From: Bacillus fonticola
GTDB lineage: Bacteria; Bacillota; Bacilli; Bacillales; JC228
Reading direction: 5' to 3'
Length of the DNA: 64,000 nucleotides
NCBI RefSeq assembly: GCF_012955605.1
Contig: NZ_CP052135.1
Location: 734,001-798,000, forward strand
Shown: one piece after another, positions 60,249 to 64,000 of the stretch
How positions within the stretch are numbered: the first letter of the stretch is position 1
Layout of the letters: each line of letters begins with the position of its first letter
Notes under the pieces: model-generated
The model's input: the letters and a program-made list of their open reading frames with translations, nothing else
Told to the model about the DNA's origin: nothing
Database searches by the model: none
Program-made: the position numbers and the translations under genes

Positions 60249-62108
60249 ATGAAGAAGTGGAAGATGTTCCTTAAAACGGAAAAACCCGCAAAAGTGTATA
60301 TGATGAGCATCTCTATAATCGGGTGGCTATATGTTGCTGTGCAAGTGTTTTATATAGAGGAATGGCGGGATCCGTTGATCTATGTACTGCTCATCATCTT
60401 CTTAGCAGTTTGTGAGGTTTATCCAATGCCCGTTTGGAAAGGGTTTACATCGATCGGCTTCCCCATTGTGTTCGTCTTATATTTTGTTTTTGGACTTCCG
60501 ATTGCCATGATCAGCTACGCGCTGGTTATATTTTTTGTCAATATTATAGATCATCGTCCACTACGGATCGCTTGCTTTAATCCTGCCCAGCTTGTTTTAA
60601 GTTTCTCTGCGTCAGCTAGTCTAGCGCAGCTTCTTGTTCCATTTATCATCAAGGATGGAAGTGTCACTTTATCCCATATGACCGAGCTTGTCATCCTAGC
60701 GATCTTCTTTTACATTTTGAATAACTTAATTGTCGACTTAGTTTTGTTAATTCGACCCCATCCATATCCATTACATATTTGGAAGCAAAAGCTAGTTTCT
60801 GAATTGAATAGTGGTGCCATTTCTGTTTTATATGGCGGTCTATTTTTATTACTAGGCAGTCAAAATCGTGGACAAATAGACGTTTTTTCTTTCTTCTTCT
60901 TTTTCTCGCCTCTCGTTGGTCTTGCACTCTTAAGCTCTGTCATTGTTCGATTGAAAAAGGAAAAGAGTCGCTTGAATGCACTTTTTTCCCTAACCTCCAA
61001 GCTGAATAAAATGGTGCCTACAAAAGAATGGGTGGATTCATTAAAATCAAACTTTCACGAACTCATTGATGTAGAAGGTATTTTATTATGGACAAATGAA
61101 AAAGGGAGATGGAAAACCAGCTACGAGGAAGGAAGAGTAAACTTCGGGACTCCTTTACGTGAAGAAACGATCACCGTGTTTGAACAGATGGAAAAGCCTC
61201 TTACTATTGCAAATAACAAAAAAGAAATGGTACCAGCCCAAGAGTGTTTTCATTCAGCACTTCGCAGCTTTGTCTTCGCGCCACTTGTCATAGAAAACGA
61301 GACGGTGGGTATATTTGTAGTGGCGAGAAGTAGAACGAAAAGCTTTACCCACGGCGAAGTTCAATCAATTGCAACACTGTCCAACCAGTTAGCAGTCATC
61401 ATTAAAACAAGGGTACTCATTTTGGAAAAAGAAAAACGCACTTTATTAGAGGAACGAAATCGAATTGCACGTGATATCCATGATGGAATCGCTCAAACTT
61501 TAGCAGCAGCCTTAATGAAGCTCGAAACGGCTCAGAGGAAATGGGAGAAGAATCCCGAAGAATCGATGTATCTCGTTACAGACAGCATGGAGAAAATTAG
61601 AAGTAGCTTGAAGCAAGTGAGGCAGTCTATTTATGCGCTAAGACCCAATCCAACGGAACGTGTCGGTCTACAAACAGCCATAAAACAAAAAATGCATGCA
61701 TTCGAGCAAGAAACGGGATTACATTTTTCTTTCGAAGAACGGGGCAAAGCAGAGACGTTAAGTACAATGGTAGAAAAAGTTTTATTCGAAACCTTTCAAG
61801 AAAGTATCCAAAATATAGTGAAGCACGCAAAGGCTACAAAGGTAGAAACACTAGTAAGCTACCAAAAAGAGCATATTATATTGAAAGTGAAGGATGATGG
61901 AGTTGGCTTCTCTTTATTAGAAGCGATGATGAAAGCGCAGAAGGAACCTCATTTTGGTATTTTACAAATGAACGATGCTGCCGAAAAAATAGGGTCGTCT
62001 TTGCAAATAAATAGTAAGCCTGGAAAGGGAACCGAAATCGTGATGACTGTACCAAAAATGGGCATAGAAGGAGGGACGGAGGATGATTCAACTTATGCTA
62101 GTGGATGA
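60249..62108 (+). CDS. NarL-type sensor histidine kinase with membrane and GAF domains
   Basis: 619 residues. Residues 10-235 hold about seven hydrophobic segments, a GAF-like domain sits at about 250-380 ([35 protein letters not shown]), then HisKA_3 ([20 protein letters not shown] with the phospho-His) and a HATPase domain ([42 protein letters not shown]). It probably senses a membrane or small-molecule signal and phosphorylates the response regulator whose gene overlaps its end by 26 bases. ATG 60249 with TAGGAGGGC upstream. Confidence 0.9.
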   Translation: MKKWKMFLKTEKPAKVYMMSISIIGWLYVAVQVFYIEEWRDPLIYVLLIIFLAVCEVYPMPVWKGFTSIGFPIVFVLYFVFGLPIAMISYALVIFFVNIIDHRPLRIACFNPAQLVLSFSASASLAQLLVPFIIKDGSVTLSHMTELVILAIFFYILNNLIVDLVLLIRPHPYPLHIWKQKLVSELNSGAISVLYGGLFLLLGSQNRGQIDVFSFFFFFSPLVGLALLSSVIVRLKKEKSRLNALFSLTSKLNKMVPTKEWVDSLKSNFHELIDVEGILLWTNEKGRWKTSYEEGRVNFGTPLREETITVFEQMEKPLTIANNKKEMVPAQECFHSALRSFVFAPLVIENETVGIFVVARSRTKSFTHGEVQSIATLSNQLAVIIKTRVLILEKEKRTLLEERNRIARDIHDGIAQTLAAALMKLETAQRKWEKNPEESMYLVTDSMEKIRSSLKQVRQSIYALRPNPTERVGLQTAIKQKMHAFEQETGLHFSFEERGKAETLSTMVEKVLFETFQESIQNIVKHAKATKVETLVSYQKEHIILKVKDDGVGFSLLEAMMKAQKEPHFGILQMNDAAEKIGSSLQINSKPGKGTEIVMTVPKMGIEGGTEDDSTYASG

Positions 62109-62718
62109 CCATGCCATTTTGCGGGACGGGTTACGAAACCTTTTGGAAGTAGAGGAAGATATTCAAGTGGTGGGAGAAGCCGTTTCAGGTGAGGATGCTG
62201 TGTCCAAAATGAAGGAATGCCAACCTGACGTAGTTTTAATGGACATTAACATGCCGAAAATGAACGGAGTTGAAGTAACAGGCCTATTGAAAAAACAGTA
62301 CCCCAGTACGAAGGTTCTCATCTTAACGATGCACGATCACGATGAATACTTTATGTCAGCCATCCGTGAAGGGGCTGACGGCTATTTGCTAAAAGATGCC
62401 CCCTTTGACCAAGTAATAGAAGCGATTCGAACAGTGGCAAAAGGTGAATCGGTTATTCATCCTGCTATGACAAAAAAACTGCTACATTTTCATCAGCAAA
62501 AAGGACAAAGCGAGGAAAAACAACTATTAACAGAAAGAGAGAAGGAAGTCCTTCAGTGTCTAGTGCAAGGTTTATCGAATAAAGAAATAGCCGACCGCCT
62601 TTTTATAAGTGATAAAACGGTGAAAATCCATGTTAGCAAAATCTTTAAAAAGTTAAACGTAAAGAGTAGATCACAAGTGGTCATTTATGCCGTCCAGCAC
62701 CAGCTAGTCACATTTTAA
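62083..62718 (+). CDS. NarL/FixJ-family response regulator
   Basis: 211 residues. Receiver domain with the acidic pair ([13 protein letters not shown]), phospho-acceptor Asp in [13 protein letters not shown] and Lys in [10 protein letters not shown]. Then a LuxR-type HTH ([40 protein letters not shown]). It starts within the kinase gene (GGAGGGACGGAGG upstream), so the pair is co-translated. Targets unknown. A hairpin repeat copy follows its stop immediately. Confidence 0.92.
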   Translation: MIQLMLVDDHAILRDGLRNLLEVEEDIQVVGEAVSGEDAVSKMKECQPDVVLMDINMPKMNGVEVTGLLKKQYPSTKVLILTMHDHDEYFMSAIREGADGYLLKDAPFDQVIEAIRTVAKGESVIHPAMTKKLLHFHQQKGQSEEKQLLTEREKEVLQCLVQGLSNKEIADRLFISDKTVKIHVSKIFKKLNVKSRSQVVIYAVQHQLVTF

Positions 62719-62764
62719 CGGTGTCAGTCCCCCACCACGGTAAAGGGGTGGGGGACTGACACCG
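62719..62764. repeat. Hairpin repeat, copy f
   Basis: CGGTGTCAGTCCCCCACC/GGGTGGGGGACTGACACCG stem around a short loop (ACGGTAAAG). It is the same family as copies a-d but without the outer AAGTAAAC/ACATTGCAC flanks. Lies between convergent genes directly against both, where it may serve as a bidirectional terminator. Confidence 0.88.
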
Positions 62765-62944
62765 TTATCGACATGCCCTTAGCTTCTCATTCAGGATTTT
62801 CAGCTCATTTTCAATGGCAGCAATCTGTTTTTCTAAAGGAGATATGTCTCTGTTTACAGATTCTATCTTTTCTAAATCGTTCTGGATGCGTACATAGTCG
62901 GCTTTTAATTCTTGAATAGCGTATTCAATTTCTTTTTTGTTCAT
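62765..62944 (-). CDS. SE1832-family small coiled-coil protein
   Basis: 59 residues from ATG 62944: MNKKEIEYAIQELKADYVRI then a heptad coiled coil to the end (ISPLEKQIAAIENELKILNE). This matches the SE1832 family of Bacilli, of unknown function. The preceding GAGGGTTGAG is a moderate ribosome site. Confidence 0.75.
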   Translation of the reverse strand: MNKKEIEYAIQELKADYVRIQNDLEKIESVNRDISPLEKQIAAIENELKILNEKLRACR

Positions 62945-63059
62945 TGTCTCAACCCTCATTTCTACTTATGTAAAGTTGATTATAACATTGAATGACCCCA
63001 TACCGACTATGTAGTGACCTGAACGGATGATTAGTAAATAGGTGGATAACTGGTGGCAG

Positions 63060-63488
63060 TTAATGCTCTCCATCTTTGCTTTGTGCTCGCTCACCTAGTA
63101 CGTCCTCAATTACTTCTAAATGCACCCTTGCCCATGCTTTTTCATGAAAATGTAGGAAAATCCCAATCACGAGAACCCCTACATAAACTACAACAAAAAA
63201 AATCAAAAAATGACTTTTTCCGAGTAACCAGTCTGTCAAAGGTTTAGAGAACATAAAAAATAACCACGGCAGTGTTGTGATGGCGAGGGGAATAGCACCA
63301 GAGCCATTTTGTTCTTTGAGCATATAATACTTCATCTTTTTCAAATTAGAGCTTGTCAATGATTCATAGAAAGAAATAATGCTGTCGATCTCAATGATTT
63401 CTTTTGCAGCTGTCACCTTTTGATCAGTGTCGATTCTTTTTCTGATTCGAAGAAAAAACCTGTGGGCATCCCCACGCAATGTAAACAT
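63060..63488 (-). CDS. Membrane protein, unknown
   Basis: 142 residues: a cytoplasmic basic N-terminus (RFFLRIRKRIDTDQKVTAAK), a helical segment, two hydrophobic helices (AIPLAITTLPWLFFMFS and SHFLIFFVVVYVGVLVIGIFL) and a charged tail. GGGAGGGATTAC precedes ATG 63488. No family recognised. Confidence 0.65.
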   Translation of the reverse strand: MFTLRGDAHRFFLRIRKRIDTDQKVTAAKEIIEIDSIISFYESLTSSNLKKMKYYMLKEQNGSGAIPLAITTLPWLFFMFSKPLTDWLLGKSHFLIFFVVVYVGVLVIGIFLHFHEKAWARVHLEVIEDVLGERAQSKDGEH

Positions 63489-63550
63489 GTAATCCCTCCC
63501 ACATCACTTTAGTTTGGCTAGGGAAATTTTGTTTATACGCCCACTAGATA

Positions 63551-64000
63551 TAGAAGCTCTTATCCGGGGATTAGGGCTCTTATCTGGGATTAACGCTCAT
63601 ATCTGGGGATTAACGCTCTTATCTGGGGATTAACGCTCTTATCTGGGGATTAACGCTCATATCTGGGGATTAACGCTCATATCCCGGGATTAACGCTCAT
63701 ATCCCAGGATTAACGCTCATATCTGGGGATTAACGCTCATATCTCGGGATTAACGCTCATATATGGGGATTAACGCTCATATCTGGGGATTAACGCTCAT
63801 ATCCGGGGATTAACGCTCATATCTGGGGATTAACGCTCTTATCTCAAGATTAACGCTCATATCCCGGGATTAACGCTCATATCCCAGGATTAACGCTCAT
63901 ATCCCGGGATTAGCGCTCTTATTCAGGGCTAACGCTCTTATCCGGGGATTAACGCTCTTATCTCAAGATTAACGCTCATATCCCGGGATTAACGCTCATA
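63551..64000. repeat. Tandem array B: at least 22 units of a 20-bp repeat
   Basis: Head-to-tail 20-base units of consensus GGGATTAACGCTCATATCYG, some with CTCTTATC as in array A, running out of the window. The conserved core AACGCTCWTATC is the same as in array A, so the two arrays belong to one family. One unit is 19 bases. The region 63489-64000 holds no gene. Confidence 0.95.

Noticed and set aside
63551-64000. CRISPR array
   Set aside because: Same reason: the repeats are contiguous with only four to five variable bases.

Overview
The window comes from an endospore-forming member of the Bacillaceae, most likely from the alkaliphile-related lineages (Alkalihalobacillus/Shouchella-like). 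This rests on a CotY/CotZ-type spore coat protein, a PdaA cortex deacetylase, several B. subtilis yfj/yfk homologues (PdaA, YfjP-like, YfjO-like, YfkD, YfkK), SE1561- and SE1832-family small proteins, strong GGAGG ribosome sites with frequent GTG/TTG starts, and GC-rich dispersed repeats typical of this family. I ran no searches; family names come from recognising motifs.

Region by region. 1-2 kb: DUF1992 protein and an MFS exporter. 2.0-11.8 kb: a spore-surface glycosylation locus. It has a CotY/Z-like coat protein, five glycosyltransferases (GT4, a GT2-GT4 fusion, a CgeB-like enzyme, a GT2 and the fused second module), a 75-residue orphan protein, and an overlapping four-gene nucleotide-sugar set (2-epimerase, 4,6-dehydratase, RmlD-like reductase, RMD-like SDR) that could make a UDP-L-QuiNAc-type sugar. 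11.9-14.4 kb: two coupled M20 amidohydrolases. 14.5-15.4 kb: GC-rich repeat, dead transposase, DUF1128. 15.6-22.3 kb: an integrated element with a large serine recombinase, an HNH/AP2 nuclease, an XRE-led five-gene operon of tiny proteins and long noncoding stretches. It is marked by near-absence of the trinucleotide GAG/CTC.

22.8-36.5 kb: mostly conserved backbone: YtxH-like, YihY, a second MFS exporter beside a 15-unit 20-bp tandem array, OsmC, YfkD, fumarase, PepF, two odd acidic/repetitive proteins, PdaA, an AlkA-like glycosylase and RlmD. 36.7-40 kb: a four-gene DDE transposon (zinc-ribbon DUF6431-like, DDE transposase, ExeA-like AAA+ ATPase, DUF5348-like). 40-46 kb: accessory genes and debris (secreted orphan proteins, VOC protein, broken ISLre2, Rrf2-controlled redox operon, MFS fragment), with copies of a 61-bp hairpin repeat at the break points. 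46-53.6 kb: acetamidase and a metal-resistance island (ArsR regulator, small membrane ORFs, Lgt-like protein, MerA, Csp-type four-helix protein; convergent MerR regulator and a P1B-ATPase with an SPC instead of CPC motif). 53.9-55.9 kb: an LLM flavin monooxygenase abutting an ATP-grasp ligase. 56-60 kb: two tandem subtilases, one 5'-truncated and one frameshifted with SLH domains. 60.2-63.5 kb: a NarL-type two-component system and two small conserved proteins. 63.55-64 kb: a second 20-bp tandem array running off the end.

The strongest leads are the GAG/CTC-depleted element, the two related 20-bp arrays, the hairpin repeat found at gene-truncation junctions, the AAA+/DDE transposon, and the mercury island with its His-less Lgt homologue and SPC-motif ATPase.
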